Shown here one piece after another: positions 56,225 to 64,000 of a DNA stretch of 64,000 nt. A program made the translations under genes and the position numbers. The stretch covers positions 43,989-107,988 of the forward strand of contig JAGAOO010000046.1 in assembly GCA_017623675.1 (NCBI GenBank). The letters run 5' to 3'. The notes under the pieces were generated by a model, which saw only the letters and a program-made list of their open reading frames with translations, did no database searches and was not told the origin of the DNA. Numbering within the stretch: position 1 is the first letter of the stretch; each line of letters begins with the position of its first letter. The stretch is from Lachnospiraceae bacterium. Lineage in GTDB: Bacteria; Bacillota; Clostridia; Lachnospirales; Lachnospiraceae.

Positions 56225-56614
56225 TTAGTTTAATGTAGCTAAAGTATCGCCAGCTTCAACAGCCGCACCAACAGAAACATTGATGCTTGCAACAGTTCCG
56301 TCTTCCGGAGCAACTACTTCGTTTTCCATCTTCATTGCTTCCAGAATCAATACAACATCGCCCTTCTTTACTGCCTGTCCAACAGAAGCCTTAACTGCCA
56401 AAATCTTTCCCGGCATCGGTGCGGTTACTTCAATGCTGCCTGCACCTGCACTTGCGGCCGGAGCTGCAACAGGGGCCGGCGTTGCTGCCGGTGCGGCAAC
56501 AGGAGCAGCTGCTACCGGTGTTGCTGCAGGAGTTGCTGCAACTGCACCTGCACCTAATTCTTCAACTGCTACATCATAAGCGGTACCATTAACGGTAATT
56601 CTATAATTCTTCAT
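56225..56614 (-). CDS. Biotin carboxyl carrier protein of the decarboxylase
   Basis: A 129-residue protein. A short N-terminal beta segment (NYRITVNGTAYDVAVEELG) is joined through a long flexible Ala/Pro linker (about residues 22-58) to a biotinyl domain ending in LILEAMKMENEVVAPEDG, where Lys of EAMKME is biotinylated. It carries CO2 between the carboxyltransferases and the membrane beta subunit. It corresponds to GcdC/MmdC-type subunits. Confidence 0.94.
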   Translation of the reverse strand: MKNYRITVNGTAYDVAVEELGAGAVAATPAATPVAAAPVAAPAATPAPVAAPAASAGAGSIEVTAPMPGKILAVKASVGQAVKKGDVVLILEAMKMENEVVAPEDGTVASINVSVGAAVEAGDTLATLN

Positions 56615-56632
56615 TTTTATGTCCTCCTACTA

Positions 56633-57448
56633 TTATCGAGATACTCTCTTGATTGAACGTACAATTAATTTATCACTACTGGTTATTACAGAACCACTTC
56701 CACTGGCTGCCATAACCGCTGCTGTGATAACAGCAACTAATTCCTTATCATTCATTAAGTTTTCATCGGAAGCTGTCTGTGTTGCAACCGGCGCACTGGC
56801 AGGTGCTGCAACAGGTGTTTCCTTCTCTGCTGTCATCTTCTGTTGCTTTGCACCGCTGCCCGGAAGATGCTTAAACAGACTAATAACAAAAGAAATGAAA
56901 ATCAATACCAGGAATACAATACCCATACCCATTATGGTATTCATTCCTGCTTCCTTCATCAACTCGCCCATGCTAAGCTGGGTTGCTACGACTACCTGTG
57001 TCAGAATATATTTATCCACAAAAGGATTGTATTCTGCCTTTGAATTTGGCTCGAAAGTATATTCATAATGTACGGTATGATTCTCAAATTCAACCGGCAC
57101 AATGATTGTTACGATATCTTTGTTAATTCCCGAAACCGTATATTCTACTTCACCGGTCATACTCACCGGTGCGCCAGATTCTTCCATTGCAGTTAATGTA
57201 CCGGAAGAAATCGACTTGAATACTTCTACATCAAATCCCAATTCTTCACTGGATACATAATCCTCTGCATCATTTGCAAAGATTGTCAATGTTAGTTCGT
57301 TTTGCTGCACTGCATCCATGGTTAAAGACAAGGCTTTATCACTATATGTGGAAGCATCAAAATCTTCCGGCAAAACAACTTCTTTATTACACGCAGACAG
57401 ACATAGCAACATAGAAAACAGGGCAACAATTAAAAGTTTTTTCTTCAT
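56633..57448 (-). CDS. OadG-type subunit with N-terminal lipoprotein domain
   Basis: A 271-residue protein. A lipoprotein signal (LLCLSAC, Cys near residue 19) precedes an outer domain of about 130 residues resembling DUF3887. A membrane helix (GIVFLVLIFISFVISLF, about residues 175-195) and a cytoplasmic Ala-rich linker follow. The C-terminal AVITAAVMAAS...LIVRSIKRV is the conserved end of OadG/MmdD assembly subunits. Ordinary OadG has no lipoprotein domain, so this is an enlarged form. It follows the acyl-CoA carboxyltransferase gene by 15 bp. Confidence 0.83.
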   Translation of the reverse strand: MKKKLLIVALFSMLLCLSACNKEVVLPEDFDASTYSDKALSLTMDAVQQNELTLTIFANDAEDYVSSEELGFDVEVFKSISSGTLTAMEESGAPVSMTGEVEYTVSGINKDIVTIIVPVEFENHTVHYEYTFEPNSKAEYNPFVDKYILTQVVVATQLSMGELMKEAGMNTIMGMGIVFLVLIFISFVISLFKHLPGSGAKQQKMTAEKETPVAAPASAPVATQTASDENLMNDKELVAVITAAVMAASGSGSVITSSDKLIVRSIKRVSR

Positions 57449-57463
57449 TCTGTTGTCACCTCA

Positions 57464-58888
57464 CTACTTTGATGCATGCTTCTTTGCCGGTTTCTCTTCA
57501 CACTTAGTATAGAGCATTTCAAAAGCGGCAATTAATCTCTTTCTGGTTGCATCCGGAACAATAATGTCATCTACAATACCGCGTTTTGCTGCCGCCATTG
57601 CACTTGCCTGTTCCTGTGCAAATTCTTTCTTCTTCTCAGCAATGACTGCCTTCTTATCATCTGCGGTTGCAATTTCATCAGCATACATAATCTTTACTGC
57701 TGCTTCCGGTTCCATCATTGCAATTTTAGCATTTGTCCATGCATATTCAATATCTGCACCAATTGCCTTTGAATTCATTGCAGTGTAAGCAGAACCAAAT
57801 GCTTCACCGGTAATCAAGTTCACCTTTGGTACTGTTGCACCTGCAAATGCGGCTGTCATAGTTGCTACTGCCTTTGCCAGTCCGGCTTCTTCTTCTACAG
57901 TTGCCTTATAACCCTTTACATTCGTTACTGTTAAAACAGGAATTTCAAATGCATCACAAAATGCAACGAATTCCGCCGCCTTATAAGCACCCTTGGTAGA
58001 AAGAACATCGCCACCCTCGGTTCCCTGATTTGCTACACAACCAACAGTTGCTCCGTTAAAACGTACAAATCCGGTTACCATATCTTTTGCATAATCCTTC
58101 TTTGCTTCTACAAATAACTGATTATCAGATATTGTAATCAATAAAGATTTTGCATCATTTACATATCCTTCCACTGCAACTGCCCGATTCAAATCATCTT
58201 CACAATCAGAATAAGACAAGTCCGTTTCATTATTAGCAGGTAAAATTGACACTAACTGACGAATCTGTCCTAATACTTCTAAATCTGTTTCAAATACACC
58301 ATCAATATTACCGGAGTTCTCGCTTTGATATGCTGCTGAAGCAGTATCTAACTTTGAAACATGATTTCCGTCTAAAACGTTTGGTGCGTTTACAAATAAC
58401 TTACCGTTCTCACTGGTCATGTAAGTAAAATCACTTAAGCCCGGAATGATTGCTGCTCCACCACCACAGCTTTCAAATACTGCTGTAATCTGTGGTACAA
58501 CACCAGATGCCATAACCTGCTTTGCATAAATGGTACCGAAACCATTCAAAGCATCTACTGCCTCCTGTAACCGTAAACCGGCACAATCAATTAATCCGAT
58601 GACCGGTGCACCCATCTTTACTGCCATATCATAAATCTTGGCAATCTTTGCTGCGTGCATCTCACCAATGGAACCGTTTAATACTGCTGCATCCTGACTG
58701 TATACAAATACCAGGTTACCATCAATTACGCCATAACCGGTAACGACACCGTCAGCTGGTGTTTCTTTGTCTGCCATGTTAAAATCCGTGCTTCTGGCTG
58801 TTACATAACCACCTACTTCTACAAAGCTGGAGTCATCTAACAACGAAGCGATTCTTTGTCTTGCAGACAATTGAGAATTATTGCTCAT
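57464..58888 (-). CDS. Acyl-CoA carboxyltransferase subunit (MmdA/PccB-like)
   Basis: A 474-residue crotonase-fold carboxyltransferase. N-terminal SARQRIASLLDDSSFVEVG, ADGVVTGYGVIDGNLVFVYSQD, then GGGAAIIPGLSDFTYM and MTAAFAGATVPKVNLITGEAFGSAYTAMN, which form the two acyl-CoA and biotin sites. It is related to methylmalonyl-CoA decarboxylase alpha and propionyl-CoA carboxylase beta; which acyl-CoA it uses cannot be fixed from sequence. It is the first gene of the operon, with a clear promoter upstream. Confidence 0.88.
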   Translation of the reverse strand: MSNNSQLSARQRIASLLDDSSFVEVGGYVTARSTDFNMADKETPADGVVTGYGVIDGNLVFVYSQDAAVLNGSIGEMHAAKIAKIYDMAVKMGAPVIGLIDCAGLRLQEAVDALNGFGTIYAKQVMASGVVPQITAVFESCGGGAAIIPGLSDFTYMTSENGKLFVNAPNVLDGNHVSKLDTASAAYQSENSGNIDGVFETDLEVLGQIRQLVSILPANNETDLSYSDCEDDLNRAVAVEGYVNDAKSLLITISDNQLFVEAKKDYAKDMVTGFVRFNGATVGCVANQGTEGGDVLSTKGAYKAAEFVAFCDAFEIPVLTVTNVKGYKATVEEEAGLAKAVATMTAAFAGATVPKVNLITGEAFGSAYTAMNSKAIGADIEYAWTNAKIAMMEPEAAVKIMYADEIATADDKKAVIAEKKKEFAQEQASAMAAAKRGIVDDIIVPDATRKRLIAAFEMLYTKCEEKPAKKHASK

Positions 58889-58961
58889 ATCAAGCCCTCC
58901 GTTGTAAATTTATTTCATGGTTTTCATAAATACTAAATAAAAACCAATTTCTGCCGAGTAT

Positions 58962-58990
58962 ATTGTATTATTAATTGAGCGAAAATGCAA
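58962..58990 (-). promoter_or_regulatory. SigA promoter of the decarboxylase operon
   Basis: TTGCAT (58985-58990) and TACAAT (58962-58967) with a 17-bp spacer on the minus strand, about 75 bp before the first ATG. Confidence 0.75.
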
Positions 58991-59056
58991 GGGAATTTTC
59001 CCCAACAAACCACGGATATTTTTCAATTATTTTTTTATAGCTCAATTTCGCCTTCA

Positions 59057-59085
59057 TTGACCCAATACTATTTATTTGGTAAAAT
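59057..59085 (+). promoter_or_regulatory. SigA promoter of the relQ-like gene
   Basis: TTGACC (59057-59062) and TAAAAT (59080-59085) with a 17-bp spacer. A second -10-like TATAAT is at 59101-59106. Confidence 0.65.
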
Positions 59086-59153
59086 TAATGTAGTATTCAT
59101 TATAATATCAATTCTTTACATTAATGCATGAAGGAACAAAGGAGAACCGTTTT

Positions 59154-59843
59154 ATGGAAAAATTAACTCAAAATCCAAATAATGAATTTGATTTGTTAAA
59201 TATTCCTGATGCCTTTAACGACCAGGCACATTTATATATGGAGTTAATGATGATGTATCGATGTGCCATCCGTGAGGTTCAAACCAAATTAGAAGTACTC
59301 AATGATGAGTTTTCGGTTCGATACCAAAGGAATCCAATATCCTTCATCAAAACCCGGATTAAATCTCCGGATAGCATATTAAAAAAATTACAATCAAAAG
59401 GATATGAAATTTCATTGGAAAGTATCCATTGTAATCTTCATGACGTTGCCGGCATAAGAGTTATATGTTCATTTATTGATGATATCTATGAAGTTGCACG
59501 TATGTTAACCAGTCAGGACGATATTATCCTAATTGAAACCAAAGATTATATTCAAAATCCTAAGGAAAATGGTTACAGAAGCCTGCATTTAATTGTGGAA
59601 GTACCTGTGTTTATGTCAGACCGCAAACAACCTATGCAGGTGGAAGTTCAAATTCGTACCATTGCCATGGACTTCTGGGCAAGCTTGGATCATCAGCTCC
59701 GCTATAAAAAAGATTTGGAAAATGCAGAACAGATTTCTGCCGATTTAAAGGAATGTGCGGATATCATAACTGCTACTGACCAGCGGATGCAGATTATTAA
59801 GTACCAGATTTATGGTGATGAATCCGGTAATTTTTTAAATTAA
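59154..59843 (+). CDS. Small (p)ppGpp synthetase, RelQ/YjbM-like
   Basis: A 229-residue RelA/SpoT synthetase domain protein without hydrolase or regulatory domains. Motifs are RIKSPDSILKKLQSKG, HDVAGIRVICSFIDDIYEV, NGYRSLHLIVEVP and VEVQIRTIAMDFWASLDHQLRYKK. Small synthetases of this class make ppGpp or related alarmones from GTP/GDP and ATP under stress. The ATG at 59154 has AAAGGAGA upstream; an in-frame ATG at 59124 lacks a ribosome site. It is monocistronic and divergent from the decarboxylase operon. Confidence 0.9.
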   Translation: MEKLTQNPNNEFDLLNIPDAFNDQAHLYMELMMMYRCAIREVQTKLEVLNDEFSVRYQRNPISFIKTRIKSPDSILKKLQSKGYEISLESIHCNLHDVAGIRVICSFIDDIYEVARMLTSQDDIILIETKDYIQNPKENGYRSLHLIVEVPVFMSDRKQPMQVEVQIRTIAMDFWASLDHQLRYKKDLENAEQISADLKECADIITATDQRMQIIKYQIYGDESGNFLN

Positions 59844-59959
59844 ACCAACATATTTAGGTTTTAAATTTATTTAACAAAACTTTCCTAATAAGCATTGCTT
59901 GCATAAGGAATAATTTTTAAAACATAGTTGAATACTATCTCTAAAAGGAGGTAGATATT

Positions 59960-60175
59960 ATGAATAATAAGGTGCTGGATTGTATTGCTCTTACCATTGC
60001 CATTATCGGTGCCATTAATTGGGGGCTGATTGGTTTCTTCAGTTTTGATCTGGTAGCTTTCATTTTTGGCAATATGTCCTGGATTTCCAGAATCATATAT
60101 GCTTTGGTCGGATTATCAGGCTTGTATCTAATCACTTTTTATGTATATGTAAATGCAGTTGCCAAACATCGCTAA
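59960..60175 (+). CDS. DUF378 small membrane protein
   Basis: A 71-residue protein with two membrane helices (about residues 6-30 and 43-65) and the family pattern ALTIAIIGAINWGLIGFF and IIYALVGLSGLYLI. Function of DUF378 proteins is unknown. AAAGGAGG lies 8 bp before the ATG. It stands alone between relQ and sufB, with a bidirectional-type hairpin after it. Confidence 0.88.
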   Translation: MNNKVLDCIALTIAIIGAINWGLIGFFSFDLVAFIFGNMSWISRIIYALVGLSGLYLITFYVYVNAVAKHR

Positions 60176-60204
60176 TCATTCTATACGACGTCGTATATAA
60201 TGAC

Positions 60205-60229
60205 AGGGGATACCTGACCGGTATCCCCT
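60205..60229 (+). terminator. Hairpin between DUF378 and sufB
   Basis: Nine-base stem aggggatac / gtatcccct with a CTGACCG loop, between convergent genes. T runs are weak on both sides. A perfect 16-bp palindrome TATACGACGTCGTATA lies just before it at 60182-60197. Confidence 0.6.
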
Positions 60230-60233
60230 AAAT

Positions 60234-61151
60234 TTACTTTAAAAATCCATTAATAATCTGCTCTTCTGCTTCTTTTTCTGTAAGTCCTAAGGTCATAAGC
60301 TTAATCAGTTGTTCCCCTGCAATCTTGCCAATTGCTGCTTCATGAATCAGACTTGCATCAATATGATTGGCAGTCAACTCCGGTTTTGCAGTTACCTTTG
60401 CTTCATCCATTATAATGGCATCACATTCGGTATGACCGGAACAAGGTGCATTTCCATTAATAATGGATTGGAAACATTGAACAGACTTATCTTTTGCAAC
60501 CGAACGGGAAGATACGCTTGCACTACAGCCTCCGCCATTCATATCTACGCTGAAATTCGTTTCTGCATATTGAGTTCCATGAGTCATGATTTTTTCTTTT
60601 ACCACCAATGTGGCTCCTGCCGCCAAATCACCGGAAGTATTCCGAACAGTAGAGTCTACACCTTTAATCTGTACGGTTATCATTTCCAGATAGGCACCTT
60701 CACCAACATGAATCACGGTAGTTGGATTCAAAACCCGTTTTCCGGTTCCTTCTCCTTCACCATAATGCTTTTCAATATAACGCACCTTGGCATTCTTCTC
60801 CAGATAGAAGGTATGAATGCCGTCATGTTCGGAAGTATCCACACCACAATTATGAATACCGCAGCCGGCAACGATTGTTATGTCTGCATCTTCGCCAACG
60901 TAAAAATCATTATATACCATGTCTTTCAATCCACTCTGGCTCAAAACCACCGGTATATGAACGCTTTCATTTTTCGTTCCCGGTTTAATTATGATATCAA
61001 TACCCGGTTTATCTTCTTTTGTAACAATATCAATATTAGCAGTGGTATTTCTGCCTGCCAAAGCACCATTTGCCCGAATATTATAAGCTCCTTCCGGTAC
61101 TGTGTGAAGGTCAGCAATCTGTTCCAATAATGTCTGTTGTATCTTATCCAT
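60234..61151 (-). CDS. Short SufB/SufD-family Fe-S assembly protein
   Basis: A 305-residue SufBD protein, much shorter than typical SufB (about 470). Core strands ADITIVAGCGIHNCGVDTSEHDGIHTFYL, GEGAYLEMITVQIKG and CSGHTECDAIIMDEAKVTAKPELTANHIDASLIHEAAIGKI are present; the last is the conserved SufB/D C-terminal part. It lies 10 bp downstream of sufC. No sufS, sufU or second SufB/D gene is nearby, matching the minimal SufBC (SMS-type) system of anaerobes. Role in cluster assembly is inferred from the family. Confidence 0.88.
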   Translation of the reverse strand: MDKIQQTLLEQIADLHTVPEGAYNIRANGALAGRNTTANIDIVTKEDKPGIDIIIKPGTKNESVHIPVVLSQSGLKDMVYNDFYVGEDADITIVAGCGIHNCGVDTSEHDGIHTFYLEKNAKVRYIEKHYGEGEGTGKRVLNPTTVIHVGEGAYLEMITVQIKGVDSTVRNTSGDLAAGATLVVKEKIMTHGTQYAETNFSVDMNGGGCSASVSSRSVAKDKSVQCFQSIINGNAPCSGHTECDAIIMDEAKVTAKPELTANHIDASLIHEAAIGKIAGEQLIKLMTLGLTEKEAEEQIINGFLK

Positions 61152-61161
61152 AGCCGTCCTC

Positions 61162-61884
61162 CTAAACCAATTTCTCCATTAAGGTTTTACACGCAGCACT
61201 GGAAGTGTTCAGCAGTCCCGGCAATACTTCTTCCCTTGTTCCTGTCTGAGTAATTCTACCATCTGCCACTACGATAATCTTGTCAGCAATATTTAGTATT
61301 CGTTCCTGATGAGAAATTATGAGAATGGAACCATTGATTTTCTGATACATGTCTTCAAACACCTGTATCAGATTATTAAAGCTCCATAGGTCAATACCAG
61401 CCTCCGGTTCATCAAAAATCGTAAATTTGGCACCTCTTGCAATCGTCATTGCAATTTCAATTCGTTTCAATTCACCACCGGATAAACTGTCATTCACTTC
61501 CCGATTAATGTAATCTTTTGCACATAGCCCTACTTCTGCCAGATAATTACAGGCTTCCGTAATTCCAATTTGCTTACCTGAGGCAAGGGTAATTAAATCA
61601 CGAACGGTAATCCCCTTGAATTTAACAGGTTGTTGAAATGCATAGCCAATCCCTTTCTTTGCGCGTTCCGTTATATTACAATTCGTAATATCCTCTCCAT
61701 CCAAAAGAATCTGGCCGGATGTTGGTGAGACAATTCCTGCTATTATTTTGGCTAATGTAGATTTACCTCCCCCATTCGGACCTGTAATAGCTACAAACCG
61801 TTCATCAATGGTGAGATTTATATTTTTCAAAATATCAAGCTGATTATCTTCCACCTGATAACTGATATTTCTTAACTCTAACAT
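61162..61884 (-). CDS. sufC: Fe-S assembly ATPase SufC
   Basis: A 240-residue ABC ATPase. Walker A is TGPNGGGKSTLAKII, the signature LSGGELKRIEIA and Walker B FTIFDEPEAGIDLWS, where EAGID is typical of SufC. It drives the SufB-type scaffold encoded immediately downstream. The start chosen, MLELRNISYQ (61882-61884), has GAGAGG upstream; the longer frame to 61923 overlaps citrate synthase and lacks a ribosome site. Confidence 0.92.
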   Translation of the reverse strand: MLELRNISYQVEDNQLDILKNINLTIDERFVAITGPNGGGKSTLAKIIAGIVSPTSGQILLDGEDITNCNITERAKKGIGYAFQQPVKFKGITVRDLITLASGKQIGITEACNYLAEVGLCAKDYINREVNDSLSGGELKRIEIAMTIARGAKFTIFDEPEAGIDLWSFNNLIQVFEDMYQKINGSILIISHQERILNIADKIIVVADGRITQTGTREEVLPGLLNTSSAACKTLMEKLV

Positions 61885-61916
61885 GTGTATTCCTCTCAAA
61901 TGTTCTCGTCCTAGTA

Positions 61917-63296
61917 TTACCAATATCTCTCATCAATATCATAGAATTTCTTGTGTACACCAACAAATTTGTAAGCCGGACGAATAATTTTTCCTTTATT
62001 TACCAATTCTTCCAACCGATGTGCACTCCAACCGGAGATACGGGAAATTGCAAAGATTGGTGTAAATAATTCTTCCGGAATTCCCAGCATACTGTATACA
62101 AAGCCACTGTAAAAATCTACATTTGCACACAATGGTTTGAATAACCGACGATGGTCAGCAATAACTTCTTTTGCCAGGCGTTCTACCCGGTCATAAAATT
62201 CAAACTCTTCATGTAAACCCTTTTCAATGGCTAATTTTTCAGCATATTCCTTCAAAACCACTTCTCTTGGATCAGATTCCGTATATACTGCATGACCCAT
62301 ACCATAGATTAAGCCGGCTTTGTCAAAGGTTTCTTTGTTCAATATCTTTCGAAGATAAGAACGCAGTTCATCCTCATTTTTCAAATCAGTAACATGCTCC
62401 TTAATATCCTTAAACATCTGCTGCACTTTCAGGTTTGCACCACCATGTCTTGGTCCCTTCAAAGAAGCAATGGATGCTGCAACTGCAGAATACGTATCTG
62501 TACCGGAGGAGGTAACAACATGATTGGTAAATGTAGAATTATTACCACCACCATGTTCTGCATGCAGTACTAAAGCAATATCTAATACCTTAGCTTCTAA
62601 CTCTGTAAATTTACCATCTGGGCGAAGCATTTGCAAAATATTCTCTGCCGTTGACATATTTTTATCCGGGGTACGAATTACCAGATTTTCACCACAATGA
62701 ATATGACGGTATGCATGATAAGAATATACCGAAATTAAAGGTATCTTTCCTATCAACTGTAAAGATTGCCGTAATACATTAGGAACCGAAATATCATCCG
62801 GCTTTTCATCATAGGAATATAATGTCAACACACAACGCTGTAAGCCATTCATAATATTCGCACTTGGAGCCTTCATAATTACATCTCGAATAAAATTACC
62901 GGAAAGTTCCTGTAAACTGGTTAAAATATCAATAAAGCTTTTTAACTGTTGTTGATTTGGAAGGTCACCAAACAATAACAGGTATGTAATTTCTTCAAAT
63001 GCAAAGCGGCGGTCTGCATAGCTTTTAATTAATTCCTGTACATCATATCCTTGGTAATACAACTTACCATCACAAGGGATTTTAGCACCCTCATCGAATT
63101 TATAAGCAACCACGTCTGCAATTTCTGTTAAACCGGTTAATACACCTTTACCATTTGAATCACGCAAACCACGTTTTACATCATATTCTGCATATAATTC
63201 CTGATTGATTGCACCGGAAACCATACAATATTTCACTAAATCATCAAATTGTGCATTGAGTTCCTCATCTAATTCCATCATTGCCCGACTATTCAT
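61917..63296 (-). CDS. gltA: Citrate synthase
   Basis: A 459-residue citrate/2-methylcitrate synthase-like enzyme condensing acetyl-CoA with oxaloacetate. Catalytic residues fall in LHAEHGGGNNSTF, GPRHGGANLKV and YGMGHAVYTESDPR. An N-terminal extension of about 60 residues is longer than the E. coli form, as in clostridial enzymes. ATG at 63296 follows AGGAGG. A promoter lies 45-75 bp upstream; sufC begins about 30 bp downstream, so the genes may be co-transcribed. Use for glutamate synthesis is likely in an anaerobe. Confidence 0.93.
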   Translation of the reverse strand: MNSRAMMELDEELNAQFDDLVKYCMVSGAINQELYAEYDVKRGLRDSNGKGVLTGLTEIADVVAYKFDEGAKIPCDGKLYYQGYDVQELIKSYADRRFAFEEITYLLLFGDLPNQQQLKSFIDILTSLQELSGNFIRDVIMKAPSANIMNGLQRCVLTLYSYDEKPDDISVPNVLRQSLQLIGKIPLISVYSYHAYRHIHCGENLVIRTPDKNMSTAENILQMLRPDGKFTELEAKVLDIALVLHAEHGGGNNSTFTNHVVTSSGTDTYSAVAASIASLKGPRHGGANLKVQQMFKDIKEHVTDLKNEDELRSYLRKILNKETFDKAGLIYGMGHAVYTESDPREVVLKEYAEKLAIEKGLHEEFEFYDRVERLAKEVIADHRRLFKPLCANVDFYSGFVYSMLGIPEELFTPIFAISRISGWSAHRLEELVNKGKIIRPAYKFVGVHKKFYDIDERYW

Positions 63297-63340
63297 ACCA
63301 ATGCCTCCTATCTTCTCGTATCACGCAAACTGTTGTTGCA

Positions 63341-63369
63341 ATCATACAACCATTTTTAAAATATTTCAA
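63341..63369 (-). promoter_or_regulatory. SigA promoter of citrate synthase-sufCB
   Basis: TTGAAA (63364-63369) and TATGAT (63341-63346) with a 17-bp spacer on the minus strand, downstream of the Fur-family gene. Confidence 0.65.
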
Positions 63370-63406
63370 CTTTTTTTACATCATCCTATGGATTTGTCGT
63401 AAATAT

Positions 63407-63829
63407 TCAATTGTTCTTTTCTTGGGATTGACACCCCTTGCAATAACCATACAACTCCAATTTGTGTCCTGTAATTGTGAATTCATCCAGATTCGTACAA
63501 ATAGGAATATGTTCCATTGGACATTCCTTAAGTGGGATTTTTCGACGACAGTTCAAGCAGATTGCATAATGCTTATGCTGTTCCCGTTTCCACTCATACA
63601 CCGCCATATCTTCCCCCATCAACGTGGTTTTTTCAATCAGATTATGTTCCTCGAAGGCTGACAGCGAACGGTAAATCGTGGAAATTGCATAATTGGTATC
63701 CTTCGTTTCTGCAACGACTCTATGATAAATTTCCATGGCTGTCATGGGTTCCTCTGCCTGGGTCAGCACTCGAAATACATCTTCTCTTTGTCTGGTTCGT
63801 TTAATGCCGGATGGCCATTGATATTCCAT
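63407..63829 (-). CDS. Fur-family transcriptional regulator
   Basis: A 140-residue metalloregulator. The winged helix is KRTRQREDVFRVLTQAEEPMTAMEIYHRV...AISTIYRSLSAFEE (about residues 9-58), and the dimerisation part has a metal-binding HKHYAICLNCRRKIPL and CKGCQ, giving two CxxC motifs for structural zinc. Fur, PerR or Zur identity cannot be decided from sequence. It lies directly upstream of citrate synthase and the sufCB genes, so iron or oxidative-stress control of Fe-S assembly is plausible. ATG at 63829 follows AAAGGAG. Confidence 0.9.
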   Translation of the reverse strand: MEYQWPSGIKRTRQREDVFRVLTQAEEPMTAMEIYHRVVAETKDTNYAISTIYRSLSAFEEHNLIEKTTLMGEDMAVYEWKREQHKHYAICLNCRRKIPLKECPMEHIPICTNLDEFTITGHKLELYGYCKGCQSQEKNN

Positions 63830-63855
63830 GGGTTACTCCTTTCAAAATATGTTAG

Positions 63856-64000
63856 TGTAAATTAAGGTTTGTTGGTTTAGTCGCCTTATCGGTTTCTGAT
63901 GACAGATAGTTACCGCAGACACGCTAATCGCACTTCGTGCTTACGGGTAGTGCACTGATGTGCACGTAGGTCGTAAGGAATCCTCCCACTTCGTGGGTCC
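63856..64000. repeat. Large intergenic mosaic repeat element, copy 3 (cut by window end)
   Basis: Begins with the terminal motif (14/15, 63856-63870). Bases 63860-63924 match the reverse complement of the right end of copy 1 (7780-7844) almost exactly; bases 63918-64000 then match the left internal part of copy 1 (7316-7397) in direct orientation. The two parts join at GACACGC, which is present in both source segments. The rest lies outside the window. Confidence 0.82.

Noticed and set aside
59941-60135. Minus-strand ORF opposite the DUF378 gene
   Set aside because: Antisense shadow of a recognised gene with a strong ribosome site on the plus strand.

Overview
The window is a low-GC Firmicutes chromosome segment. 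Gene order and content point to Clostridia, most likely Lachnospiraceae: the radical-SAM/DUF2344/RNase G cluster, pta-ackA-rpmF-plsX-rnc-smc-ftsY, an ispH gene fused to S1 domains downstream of cmk, a Na+-translocating decarboxylase operon, a short SufC/SufB pair, and strong AGGAGG ribosome binding sites. This placement is inferred from synteny and family knowledge; no database was searched. Nearly all genes lie on the minus strand. The plus strand carries only a DEDD-type exonuclease gene (46855-47934), a RelQ-like alarmone synthetase (59154-59843) and a small DUF378 membrane protein (59960-60175).

Layout from left to right. 1-3.3 kb: RNase G (cut by the window edge), DUF2344 and a B12-type radical SAM protein. 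3.4-4.4 kb: an ECF sigma factor with a zinc-finger anti-sigma. 4.4-10.4 kb: tyrS, pepD, a large repeat element, the DUF711/ACT pair and a YycJ-like hydrolase. 10.4-12.3 kb: a hipBA toxin-antitoxin locus. 12.2-20.5 kb: ABC-F, a RACo-like ferredoxin/ASKHA protein, an EAL phosphodiesterase, threonine ammonia-lyase, ftsY and alkD. 20.4-28.6 kb: smc, rnc, plsX, rpmF, ackA, pta. 28.6-37.5 kb: a diguanylate cyclase, an FtsA-like ATPase, coaE, polA, a zinc-finger membrane protein and a PrsW-LRR protease. 37.6-46.6 kb: tRNA-Leu(CAA), sortase B, NUDIX, PBP with RodA/FtsW, U32 peptidase, zapA and ruvBA. 46.8-53.5 kb: exonuclease, cheR, ispH-S1, cmk, a second large repeat element and a BaiN-like flavoprotein. 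53.6-58.9 kb: a five-gene biotin-dependent Na+ decarboxylase operon. 59-64 kb: relQ-like, DUF378, sufCB, citrate synthase, a Fur-family regulator and the start of a third repeat element.

Most of the window is conserved core machinery for translation, division, DNA replication and repair, envelope synthesis and fermentation. Acetate kinase and phosphotransacetylase give acetate and ATP. The decarboxylase operon joins biotin-dependent carboxyl transfer to a Na+ gradient. An EAL protein and a GGDEF protein imply c-di-GMP signalling.

The least explained material is non-coding. Two large elements (7255-7848 and 51549-52257), plus one cut by the window end (63856-64000), share a 15-bp terminal motif TATAAATTAAGGTTT. 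They are built of shuffled, hairpin-rich modules. The second contains eight alternating inverted copies of a GTRGGTAA-like motif with a period of about 75 bp. A separate compact three-stem structure fills the predicted 5' leader of ruvA (46594-46710).
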